A stretch of DNA of 48,812 nt from JBHHYS01 sp046757645 (GTDB lineage: Bacteria > Acidobacteriota > Terriglobia > Acidiferrales > 2-02-FULL-67-57), in NCBI GenBank assembly GCA_046757645.1, contig JBHHYS010000006.1:1-48812 (forward strand), written 5' to 3'. This document shows, piece by piece, positions 40,725-47,583 of this stretch. Under the pieces are notes generated by a model. The model worked only from the letters and a program-made list of their open reading frames with translations, searched no databases and was not told where the DNA came from. Position numbers and translations under genes: made by a program. The number at the start of each line of letters is the position of its first letter. The stretch's first letter is position 1.

Positions 40725-41480
40725 ATGCGGAAAATAGGGGTTTTCTTGGCAGTAGTTTCGATGTTGCTGCTGGCGGTGCCGGCGGTCGCCCAAGACGACG
40801 GGGGGAATATTGTCGCGGTCCATTGCAACAAAGTCCAGCCGGGCGCAGAGGCAAAGTATGAGGAAGGGGTGAAGAAGCATATGGACTGGCATGGGGAGCA
40901 GAACGATCCCTGGACGTGGCTGGCGTGGCAGGTCATTACCGGCCCAGATTCAGGAACATACTGCGCCGGCTCCTTCGGCCACAACTGGGAAGACTTTGAC
41001 AACCCGGGTGTCCCGGCAGACGCCAACTTGGCAGACATCGCGGCCACCTTTGGCCCCTTCGTACGGGAGTACGAAGCCACGTTTTGGACAAAGCTGCCCA
41101 AGGTGAGCCGACCCGCCGAGGGTCAGGCGGCGATGTCTTCGGTGATCTTCTTCAACATCCGCTACGGCATGGGGGAGAAGTTCAACTATCTCGTCGGCGA
41201 GTTCCACAAGGCCATCGAGAAAACCAACATGCCGTGGAATTATAATTGGTATGCGCTGGTTAGCGGGGGCAACGAGGGAACCTATGCTCTCGTACTACCG
41301 CGCCCCAACTTTGCTGCCTTCAATCCAACTGGAAAGCCTTTCCCCAAAATGCTGGAAGAAGCGTATGGGAAGGCGGGAGCAGACGCCTTGTTGGCCAAGT
41401 GGAGGAAGGTGGTCAAGAGCGCCAACACCGAACTCTCCCGGAGCCGGCCTGACTTGAGCTACACCCCGGCAGGCCAATAG
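40725..41480 (+). CDS. Exported hypothetical protein
   Basis: 251 residues. Signal peptide MRKIGVFLAVVSMLLLAVPA with cleavage near VAQDD. Mature part begins VAVHCNKVQPGAEAKYEEGV and has a second similar unit around GEKFNYLVGEFHKAIEKTN; this suggests two ferredoxin-like-fold halves like the protein at 26865-27680. AGGAGGGCAACC precedes ATG 40725. Flanked by a 29-bp direct repeat, so the gene may have been inserted or be part of a duplicated segment. Function unknown. Confidence 0.82.
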   Translation: MRKIGVFLAVVSMLLLAVPAVAQDDGGNIVAVHCNKVQPGAEAKYEEGVKKHMDWHGEQNDPWTWLAWQVITGPDSGTYCAGSFGHNWEDFDNPGVPADANLADIAATFGPFVREYEATFWTKLPKVSRPAEGQAAMSSVIFFNIRYGMGEKFNYLVGEFHKAIEKTNMPWNYNWYALVSGGNEGTYALVLPRPNFAAFNPTGKPFPKMLEEAYGKAGADALLAKWRKVVKSANTELSRSRPDLSYTPAGQ

Positions 41481-41572
41481 AAGCGAAAGAAGTGGGGGTG
41501 GCGGTCGGATTACCCGCCGCTACCCCTTCACTGTTTCTGCAAGGATTGCCTGACACCCCCGCTTCCAATCCC

Positions 41573-41601
41573 TCCTCCGCCGCATGGACTTCCCGGAGTA
41601 G
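41573..41601. repeat. Direct repeat, right copy
   Basis: TCCTCCGCCGCATGGACTTC followed by CCGGAGTAG; one mismatch to 40589-40617. Here it is not part of a gene, so the left copy (VOC gene end) is probably the original. Confidence 0.8.
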
Positions 41602-41743
41602 GCGCTCCCCGGTCGACCTGTACCTGGTACAGTAGACACTCCCCCTCCCCCGGCGCTACCTTCCTACTCAATGCGTAGGCGGGATGTGGTCTCCTTTGCC
41701 ACACGCCCCATTCCTTTCGAAGCTCCTTCCCCGAGAGGAAGTC

Positions 41744-42091
41744 ATGGCGGCCCAACAGGAAAGAGCTGAGCGGCGACGCAGCCAGCGTGTTCTTTTAGTT
41801 ATCCCGGTGGAAGCCACCTGGGAAACACAGCAAGGCATATGCGTCCAGCCTGCTGAAACAGAGGAGGTGAGTGCGCACGGCGCACTGCTCCGAATGAAAG
41901 CACTGCTTCCCCTCCCAAAGGAATTCGAGCTGACCCACCGCAAGACCCGCCAATCGACGCGGGCGCGGGTGGTGGAGATTCGTGCCGGCGAGCGAGATGG
42001 AATGAAGAGGATTGCTGTTGAGCTTGCCGTCCCCAGCGAGACGTTCTGGGGTATCTCCATCCCCCCGCTACACAGCACGGCTCCCAGCTGA
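41744..42091 (+). CDS. PilZ-like domain protein
   Basis: 115 residues. ERRRSQRVLLVIPVEATWE gives the RxxxR motif, EVSAHGALLRM the (D/N)xSxxG-like motif with Glu in place of the first residue. PilZ domains bind cyclic di-GMP; the altered second motif makes binding uncertain. ATG 41744 has GAGAGGAAG upstream. No partner nearby. Confidence 0.72.
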   Translation: MAAQQERAERRRSQRVLLVIPVEATWETQQGICVQPAETEEVSAHGALLRMKALLPLPKEFELTHRKTRQSTRARVVEIRAGERDGMKRIAVELAVPSETFWGISIPPLHSTAPS

Positions 42092-42219
42092 GGAACCACG
42101 CGAGTTAGAGCAAATGGAATCCCCTACGCCAAATTCGACATCCGCTATGACTTCTACGGTCGGGGCGAGCCAGAAGGGGTACCGACGCGCGCGCCGCACG
42201 CGCGAGTGATGGAAAAGAC

Positions 42220-42296
42220 TGGCGGGGCTGACGGGACTCGAACCCGCGACCTCCTGCGTGACAGGCAGGCGTTCTAACCAACTGAACTACAGCCCC
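42220..42296 (-). tRNA. tRNA-Asp (GTC)
   Basis: Minus strand GGGGCTGTAGTTCAGTTGGT ... CCTGTCACGC ... GGTTCGAGTCCCGTCAGCCC followed by G and an encoded CCA. Anticodon GTC; acceptor, anticodon and T stems pair; discriminator G as expected for Asp. Confidence 0.97.
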
Positions 42297-42306
42297 GCAG
42301 GGCTAC

Positions 42307-42381
42307 TGGTGGGCGATGTCCGATTCGAACGGACGACCTTCCCGGTGTAAACGGGATGCTCTACCGCTGAGCTAACCGCCC
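42307..42381 (-). tRNA. tRNA-Val (TAC)
   Basis: Minus strand GGGCGGTTAGCTCAGCGGTA ... CCCGTTTACACCGGG ... GTTCGAATC ... ATCGCCC then A and an encoded CCA. Anticodon TAC. It lies 11 bp upstream of tRNA-Asp on the same strand; the two are probably one transcript. Confidence 0.97.
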
Positions 42382-42472
42382 ACCGCGCCCCTCGATTCTA
42401 ACACGCCCCCACCCGCGCAGCAATTGGCGCCGGCAGCGCCGCGCCGAGGCTTCTCCCCCGGACGAGATTTTT

Positions 42473-43060
42473 CTAGCGATGGCTCAGCCGCCAGCGCCGG
42501 CGAATCTCGGCCTCCTCATAGCGGCGGCGCTCCGTCGCCGTCTCACAAATCACCGGCGGAACCGGCTTGGGCTTGCCCTCTTCATCCACCGCCACAAAGG
42601 TCACGTAGGCCGAACTGGTGTGCCGGCGCCCGCCGGTGAGCACGTCTTCGGCAAATACCTTGACCCCGACCTCCATCGAAGTCCGGAAAGCACGATTGAC
42701 CGACGCTTTCAACACAATCAGTTGGCCCACTTTGATGGGCCAGCGAAAATCGAGGTGATCGACCGCGGCGGTCGCCACGTAGCTGTTGCTATGTCGGTGG
42801 GCGGCGATGGCCGCCGCGATGTCAATCAGGTGCATCACCCGACCCCCGAGGATGTTCCCCAAGGGATTCGCGTGGTTCGGCAGCACGACCTCCACCATCT
42901 CCACCTGCGAGCTCCGCACCGGCTTGCCCTGAGCGACGCCGAAGCTCTTACCGGCCGTGCCACCTGTGGCCACCGGCGCGGCGGCTACCGGAGTGGCCCC
43001 GGAGCGGCTTCTCTTCGCTTTCTTCCCGCCTCTTGAAGTTTTCTTGCCCCTCCGGGCCAT
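42473..43060 (-). CDS. Hotdog-fold acyl-CoA thioesterase with basic N-terminal extension
   Basis: 195 residues. The hotdog domain has NHANPLGNILGGRVMHLIDI and FRWPIKVGQLIVLKASVNR, the YciA/BACH-type thioesterase pattern with the catalytic Asn/His/Asp region. Expected to hydrolyse acyl-CoA in the cytoplasm. The first 50 or so residues are Lys/Arg/Ala-rich, and residues around KSFGVAQGKP are encoded by a copy of the CTTGCCCTGAGCG dispersed repeat (42922-42947). The family usually starts near SSQVEMVEVVLPNH, so the leader is an addition. Same strand as, and 3 bp downstream of, the 43064-43867 gene. Confidence 0.88.
   Translation of the reverse strand: MARRGKKTSRGGKKAKRSRSGATPVAAAPVATGGTAGKSFGVAQGKPVRSSQVEMVEVVLPNHANPLGNILGGRVMHLIDIAAAIAAHRHSNSYVATAAVDHLDFRWPIKVGQLIVLKASVNRAFRTSMEVGVKVFAEDVLTGGRRHTSSAYVTFVAVDEEGKPKPVPPVICETATERRRYEEAEIRRRWRLSHR
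42922..42947. repeat. CTTGCCCTGAGCG-family repeat inside the thioesterase gene
   Basis: GCTTGCCCTGAGCGACGCCG followed by AAGCTC; in frame, encoding part of the linker between the basic leader and the hotdog domain. Confidence 0.7.
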
Positions 43061-43063
43061 TCC

Positions 43064-43867
43064 TCACTCCTTCGCTTCCGCCTCACCGGGCAGCGAAGCC
43101 TCAAAGGACTCGAACACCCGCGCCTCCACGTCTTCCAAAACCATCAGTACGGGAAAGTGAATGCGCATATTCTCCCCCACCCGCACCTTCTCCCGCGCCA
43201 GCCGTACCCCGCCTGTCTCTCCCCAGCGCCGCCACTCCCAGGACTTCGCCTTCTCTAAGCTCGGCGTGCCCTTGAAGCTCTGCAGAAAGTAGGCCCAGCG
43301 GTCCATCAAGTGGGTGCGCTGGTTGATGTAGGCCCAATAGTGATCCCCTGGGGTCTGGCCCACCCCCTCGAAGCGTACGTGAAGCAGCTCGTAGATCCGG
43401 CCGCCGAGCCGCGTCTCGCCCGCGTATTCCAGCTTCACTCCGGGGTCCTTCAGCTTCCACGGCATCAGCAGCCAATAACTGTCGTTGATGAAGCGCCCGT
43501 AGGCCTGGTCCAGGTATTTTTGCTCATCTTCGTCGCGGGCGGGCTCTCCGTTTACCCGCACGCGCCCGGTGCGGGTGTTCACATTGAAGAGCGCCACCAG
43601 CTTGTTTCCCTCACGCGACTCCCATTCCACCCGGTAGCGTCCCTGGTAGCGGTCCCAGAGGTGCCGGACGCGCACCAGCGTCTTGCCTTCACCCTCCACC
43701 ACCCAGTCGAAGCGAAGAAACCGCGTCTGCGCCCAGCGCGTCTCGCCTCCCATCGCCTTCATCATTTCATCCACCAAGGCCACGGCGCGCACGTCCACCG
43801 GCGACTGCGCCCTCACCGTGCCGCCGAACACCGCCAGCAAAGCAACCACCAAGGAAATTTTTTGCAT
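43064..43867 (-). CDS. Exported protein of LolA-like or DUF6503-like type
   Basis: 267 residues. Signal peptide MQKISLVVALLAVFGGTVRA. The mature part opens with ALVDEMMKAMGGETRWAQTR and continues with alternating beta-strand-like segments (YRVEWESREGNKLVALFNVN, YWAYINQRTHLMDRWAYF), as in outer-membrane lipoprotein-sorting-like barrels. No specific function. It is directly followed by the thioesterase gene (3-bp gap). Confidence 0.8.
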   Translation of the reverse strand: MQKISLVVALLAVFGGTVRAQSPVDVRAVALVDEMMKAMGGETRWAQTRFLRFDWVVEGEGKTLVRVRHLWDRYQGRYRVEWESREGNKLVALFNVNTRTGRVRVNGEPARDEDEQKYLDQAYGRFINDSYWLLMPWKLKDPGVKLEYAGETRLGGRIYELLHVRFEGVGQTPGDHYWAYINQRTHLMDRWAYFLQSFKGTPSLEKAKSWEWRRWGETGGVRLAREKVRVGENMRIHFPVLMVLEDVEARVFESFEASLPGEAEAKE

Positions 43868-43947
43868 CGCCCCACTCTCCTCAGAAGTCCTTATACTATA
43901 CTCGCACCCAAGGCTGGAGCAATTTTCATCCGGGCAACCGGTGGCGA

Positions 43948-44265
43948 ATGGCGAAATCGCGCCTCGAAATGCTGGAAGAGTTCACCCGGGAACGGCCGGA
44001 CGATTCCTTTTCCCATTACGGGTTGGCGATGGAATATCTCAATGCGGGCCGCTCCGAGGACGCTCTGGCCACTTTCAATAAGCTGCTGGCGTTCAACCCC
44101 GACTACGCTGCCGCCTACTACCACGCCGGCGTGCTGCTGGGGAAACTCGGGCGGATGCCGGAGGCTCGCTCCATACTCCAGCGCGGCATCGAAGTCGCCG
44201 GGCGCAACGCCGACTTCCATACCCGCAGCGAGCTGGAGCAGGCACTGCACGACCTCGCCCGCTAG
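43948..44265 (+). CDS. TPR-repeat protein
   Basis: 105 residues, two to three TPR units: DSFSHYGLAMEYLNAGRSED and AAAYYHAGVLLGKLGRMPEA. No other domain. Divergent from the exported-protein gene at 43867. Probably a protein-interaction scaffold. The ATG lies in GGCGAATGGCG with weak ribosome-binding sequence. Confidence 0.87.
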   Translation: MAKSRLEMLEEFTRERPDDSFSHYGLAMEYLNAGRSEDALATFNKLLAFNPDYAAAYYHAGVLLGKLGRMPEARSILQRGIEVAGRNADFHTRSELEQALHDLAR

Positions 44266-44294
44266 CCCGGCTCAACCACCGCGCTCCCCCGCCC

Positions 44295-45077
44295 CTACCG
44301 CACCACTCGCTGCATCACCCGGTCGGTAAAAGCAGGAAAGAGGGTGCGAAACCCGACCAGCAACCGCAGCGCCCAGGGCACCACTGCCTCCCGCCGGCCC
44401 CGCTTCACCGCCCGCAGCGTCGCGCGCGCCACCGCCTCGGGAGCGATGCCCCGGTAATCTCGCCGCTCAAGCACCCGAGGCAGATTCTTGCCATCGCGGT
44501 ACGCCCTCTGATGAAAATGCGTCTGGACCCGACCCGGACAGACCACCACCACCCGCACCACGGCGCGCCCCAGCTCCATCTGCAGCCCAGCCGAGAAAGC
44601 ATTCAAGGCAAACTTGGTGGCGCAATAGCCCGTCATGTAAGGAACCATAATCTTCCCGGCTATGGACGAAATATTGACCACTACGCCGCGCCGTTGCTGC
44701 AGGTGGGGCAGGGCGGCCAGCGTCAAGCGCACTGCCCCGAAGAAGTTCACTTCCCACATTCGCCGGAAGTGCTCCCAGTCCATTTCCGGCAAACGCGCGT
44801 AGAGGCCGATACCGGCGTTGTTCACCACAATGTCCACGCCCCCAAACTCCTCCACCGTGCGGGTTACCAGCCGCTGCACCTCTGTTTCCTGGGCGACGTC
44901 GGTGGGCACCGCCAGCGCCCGCTGCGCGCCCAGAGCGGCCGCCAGCGCCTTGAGTTTCTCCTCCGACCGGGCCGCCAGCGCCACCCGGGCCCCTTCAGCA
45001 GCAAAGAGTCGGGCGAGCGCTTCCCCGATGCCTTCGGAAGCTCCGGTAATGATCGCCACTCGATTGGTCAGTTGCAT
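44295..45077 (-). CDS. Short-chain dehydrogenase/reductase
   Basis: 260 residues. TGASEGIG (10-17), NNAGIGLYARLP, SSIAGKIMVPYMTGYCATKF with Ser, Tyr and Lys of the active site, then VVVCPGRVQTHFHQRAY. The C-terminal hydrophobic tail is typical of the DltE/YqjQ-like SDR group that acts on lipidic substrates. Convergent with the TPR gene (29-bp gap) and divergent from the methyltransferase gene. Confidence 0.9.
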   Translation of the reverse strand: MQLTNRVAIITGASEGIGEALARLFAAEGARVALAARSEEKLKALAAALGAQRALAVPTDVAQETEVQRLVTRTVEEFGGVDIVVNNAGIGLYARLPEMDWEHFRRMWEVNFFGAVRLTLAALPHLQQRRGVVVNISSIAGKIMVPYMTGYCATKFALNAFSAGLQMELGRAVVRVVVVCPGRVQTHFHQRAYRDGKNLPRVLERRDYRGIAPEAVARATLRAVKRGRREAVVPWALRLLVGFRTLFPAFTDRVMQRVVR

Positions 45078-45185
45078 GGCGCCCTCACGCGCAAAAAAAC
45101 CGTGCGCGCCTCTTTCTACTTGTCCCCCGAGGGCAAGTCAACTCGAAAAACTCCCCCCGCATTGACTTTGCTATACTCTATTCCG

Positions 45186-45965
45186 TTGACTCTCCCCGAT
45201 CCCAAACTGCGCACCCAGCGCCTCTTCAACCGCATCGCCGCCTCCTACGCGCGCTGGGTTTTCTCGCATAACCGTGCACAGACGCGCCAGGATGTCGAAT
45301 GGATAAACCCCCACCGGCACGACCGGGTGCTCGACCTCGCCTGCGGCCCGGGTACCCTGGGACTCGAACTGGTCCGCCACGGCTGCGTGGTCCACGGGCT
45401 CGACCTGGCCGAGCGGATGATCGCCGAAGCGCGCCGCATTGCCCGAGCCCGCCAACGCCCGAATATCCATTTCGGCGTCGCCGACGCCGAACACTTGCCG
45501 CTTCCGGACAACAGTTTCAATCTTGTGGTGTGCGGCTATTCCTTCGCCAACTTCCCTGCCCCCCAACGGGTCGTCCAAGAAATCGCCCGCGTTACCCGCC
45601 CCGGGGGTCGCATCGCTGTGCTGGTGGTGGTGGCCCCGGAGAATCCCGCCGAGCGCCAACAGGTGAATCGCCTGGAACAGATGCGCTCTGACGCCCTCAT
45701 ACGAATTCTCTGCCTGAGCGATCTGTTGGCGCTCTTCCATCAGCTCAACCTACACTTGCTGGACTGCCACGTGGCGCGGCAACGCCAGCGGCTCCACGAT
45801 TGGCTGGCGCTGGCGGAGTTTGGCGACGACCGCCGCGCCCGGCTACGCCTGCGGGAGGTTCTGCTGCGCACCGCCAAGAACAACAATGCCGGAGTCCCTC
45901 TGCGCCGGCAGGGCGGCCACTGGTTTCTCTATCACAAGGTGGCACGCCTGCTCTGGCGAAAATGA
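45186..45965 (+). CDS. Class I SAM-dependent methyltransferase
   Basis: 259 residues from TTG 45186; no ATG or GTG fits before RTQRLFNRIAASYARW, so the start is uncertain. Motif I VLDLACGPGTLGLEL, motif II-like HGLDLAERMIAEAR, then GVADAEHLPLPDNSFNLVVC (motif post-II) and VTRPGGRIAVLVV. UbiE/COQ5-type or small-molecule methyltransferase. TATACT lies about 14 bases upstream of the TTG, as a possible -10. Confidence 0.83.
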   Translation: MTLPDPKLRTQRLFNRIAASYARWVFSHNRAQTRQDVEWINPHRHDRVLDLACGPGTLGLELVRHGCVVHGLDLAERMIAEARRIARARQRPNIHFGVADAEHLPLPDNSFNLVVCGYSFANFPAPQRVVQEIARVTRPGGRIAVLVVVAPENPAERQQVNRLEQMRSDALIRILCLSDLLALFHQLNLHLLDCHVARQRQRLHDWLALAEFGDDRRARLRLREVLLRTAKNNNAGVPLRRQGGHWFLYHKVARLLWRK

Positions 45966-46096
45966 AGCATGCGCTTGCCGGCTGGGGCGCATCCTAGGAA
46001 AAAGAGAAAAGCGGCGAAGGTGCATTGAGCCCGGCCCCAACTCGACTATAATGCTACCCGGGGCGTCAACCCGCAGGAGCACCCAAAGGGGACACC

Positions 46097-47575
46097 ATGA
46101 CCAAACCGCGGACACGAGGAGAATTGCCGGCCCAGGGCTACGGCCCGGAAAGGTACGCCGGCCGCAGCGTGAAGCAAGAGATGCGCGAGAACGTGCTGGC
46201 CAAGCTCGACCGCGGCGAAGAGCTCTTCCCGGGAATTGTGGGCTACGAGGACACCGTCATCCCGCAAATCCTGAATAGCCTCCTCTCCAAGCACAATTTC
46301 ATCCTGCTGGGGCTGCGGGGGCAAGCCAAGAGTCGCATCCTGCGCGCCCTGGTGAACTTTCTCGACGACGAGATTCCCGTTATCGCCGGCTGCGAGATCA
46401 ACGACAGCCCCTACGCCCCCATCTGCCGGGCCTGCCGGCTGCTGGTAGCCGAAAAGGCGGACGACACCCCGGTGGCGTTTCTCCACCGCGAGCGGCGCTA
46501 TGTGGAGAAGCTGGCCACCCCGGACGTCACCATCGCCGACATCATCGGAGACATCGACCCCATCAAGGCGGCCCGCGGCGGCCTGGCGCTCTCGGACGAG
46601 CTGACCATCCACTACGGGCTGCTCCCCCGCGCCAATCATGGTATCTTCGCCATCAACGAACTCCCCGATTTGGCGGCCAAAATCCAGGTGGGCCTGTTCA
46701 ACATCATGCAGGAGGGCGACATCCAGATCAAAGGCTACCCCGTCCGCCTCCCTCTCGACCTCTGCCTGGTCTTTACCGCCAACCCCGAGGACTACACCGC
46801 CCGGGGAAAAATCGTCAGCCCGCTCAAGGACCGCATCGGGTCGGAAATCCGCACCCACTACCCGACCACGCGCGACGAAGGCCTGCAGATCACTCGCCAG
46901 GAAGCCTGGTTGAACCGCGACGGCGCCGGGACGGTTACCCTCCCGGCCTTCGTCGCCGAAATCGTGGAAGAGATCGCCTTCCAGGCACGCCAGAGCAAGA
47001 AAGTCGACAAACGCTCCGGGGTCAGCCAGCGCATGCCTATCACCTGCATGGAAAACCTGCTCAGCAACGCCGAGCGCCGCGCCCGCCCGGCCCGCGAAAA
47101 AACTATCGTGCCCCGCGTCGCGGATGTTTACGCAGCCATGACTTCCCTGACCGGCAAATTCGAGCTGGAATACGAAGGCGAGATGCGCGGCGCCGAGCAG
47201 GTAGGGCAGGAGTTGATCCGCGCCGCCATCGGACGCGTCTTCCAGCACTACTTTGGCGAGGCGAACTTGCAACAGGTGGTGCAGTGGTTCGAGCTGGGCG
47301 GCGCCCTGAAGGTGCCCGAGAACGCCCGCGCCCGCGAACTGCTGAATCAATTCCGCAAGATCCAAGGCCTGGTGGAAAGCACCGCCCCGCTGGGCCTTCA
47401 ATCAAAGAGCGATCCGAGCCTGCTGGTAGCGGGTTGCGAGTTTATCCTGGAAGGGCTGCATGCTCACCGGCGCATCAGCCGGAACGAGGAGCGCGGCTTC
47501 TATGCCGAAGCGCCCTCCCGGCCCGCGCCCTCGCCGCGGCCCGCCTCCCCACGCTACCGCCGCTCCTATCAGTGA
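46097..47575 (+). CDS. AAA+ ATPase, MoxR/magnesium-chelatase-I-like
   Basis: 492 residues. Walker A region GLRGQAKS (72-79) in a variant form, then IAGCEINDSPYAPICRACRL, FAINELPDLAAKIQVGLFNI with the Walker B/sensor region, and VFTANPEDYTARGKIVSPLKDRIG, matching the MgChlI/MoxR AAA+ clade. It is 8 bp upstream of a von Willebrand A-domain gene; ATPase-VWA pairs of this kind usually work together as chelatase-like or chaperone-like machines. ATG 46097 follows AAAGGGGACACC. Confidence 0.93.
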   Translation: MTKPRTRGELPAQGYGPERYAGRSVKQEMRENVLAKLDRGEELFPGIVGYEDTVIPQILNSLLSKHNFILLGLRGQAKSRILRALVNFLDDEIPVIAGCEINDSPYAPICRACRLLVAEKADDTPVAFLHRERRYVEKLATPDVTIADIIGDIDPIKAARGGLALSDELTIHYGLLPRANHGIFAINELPDLAAKIQVGLFNIMQEGDIQIKGYPVRLPLDLCLVFTANPEDYTARGKIVSPLKDRIGSEIRTHYPTTRDEGLQITRQEAWLNRDGAGTVTLPAFVAEIVEEIAFQARQSKKVDKRSGVSQRMPITCMENLLSNAERRARPAREKTIVPRVADVYAAMTSLTGKFELEYEGEMRGAEQVGQELIRAAIGRVFQHYFGEANLQQVVQWFELGGALKVPENARARELLNQFRKIQGLVESTAPLGLQSKSDPSLLVAGCEFILEGLHAHRRISRNEERGFYAEAPSRPAPSPRPASPRYRRSYQ

Positions 47576-47583
47576 AGCGCTCG

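Noticed and set aside
45150..45185. Overlapping -35/-10 promoter TTGACTTTGCTATACT
   Set aside because: TTGACT and TATACT are only 4 bases apart, far from the 16-18 needed; at most the TATACT could serve with another -35.
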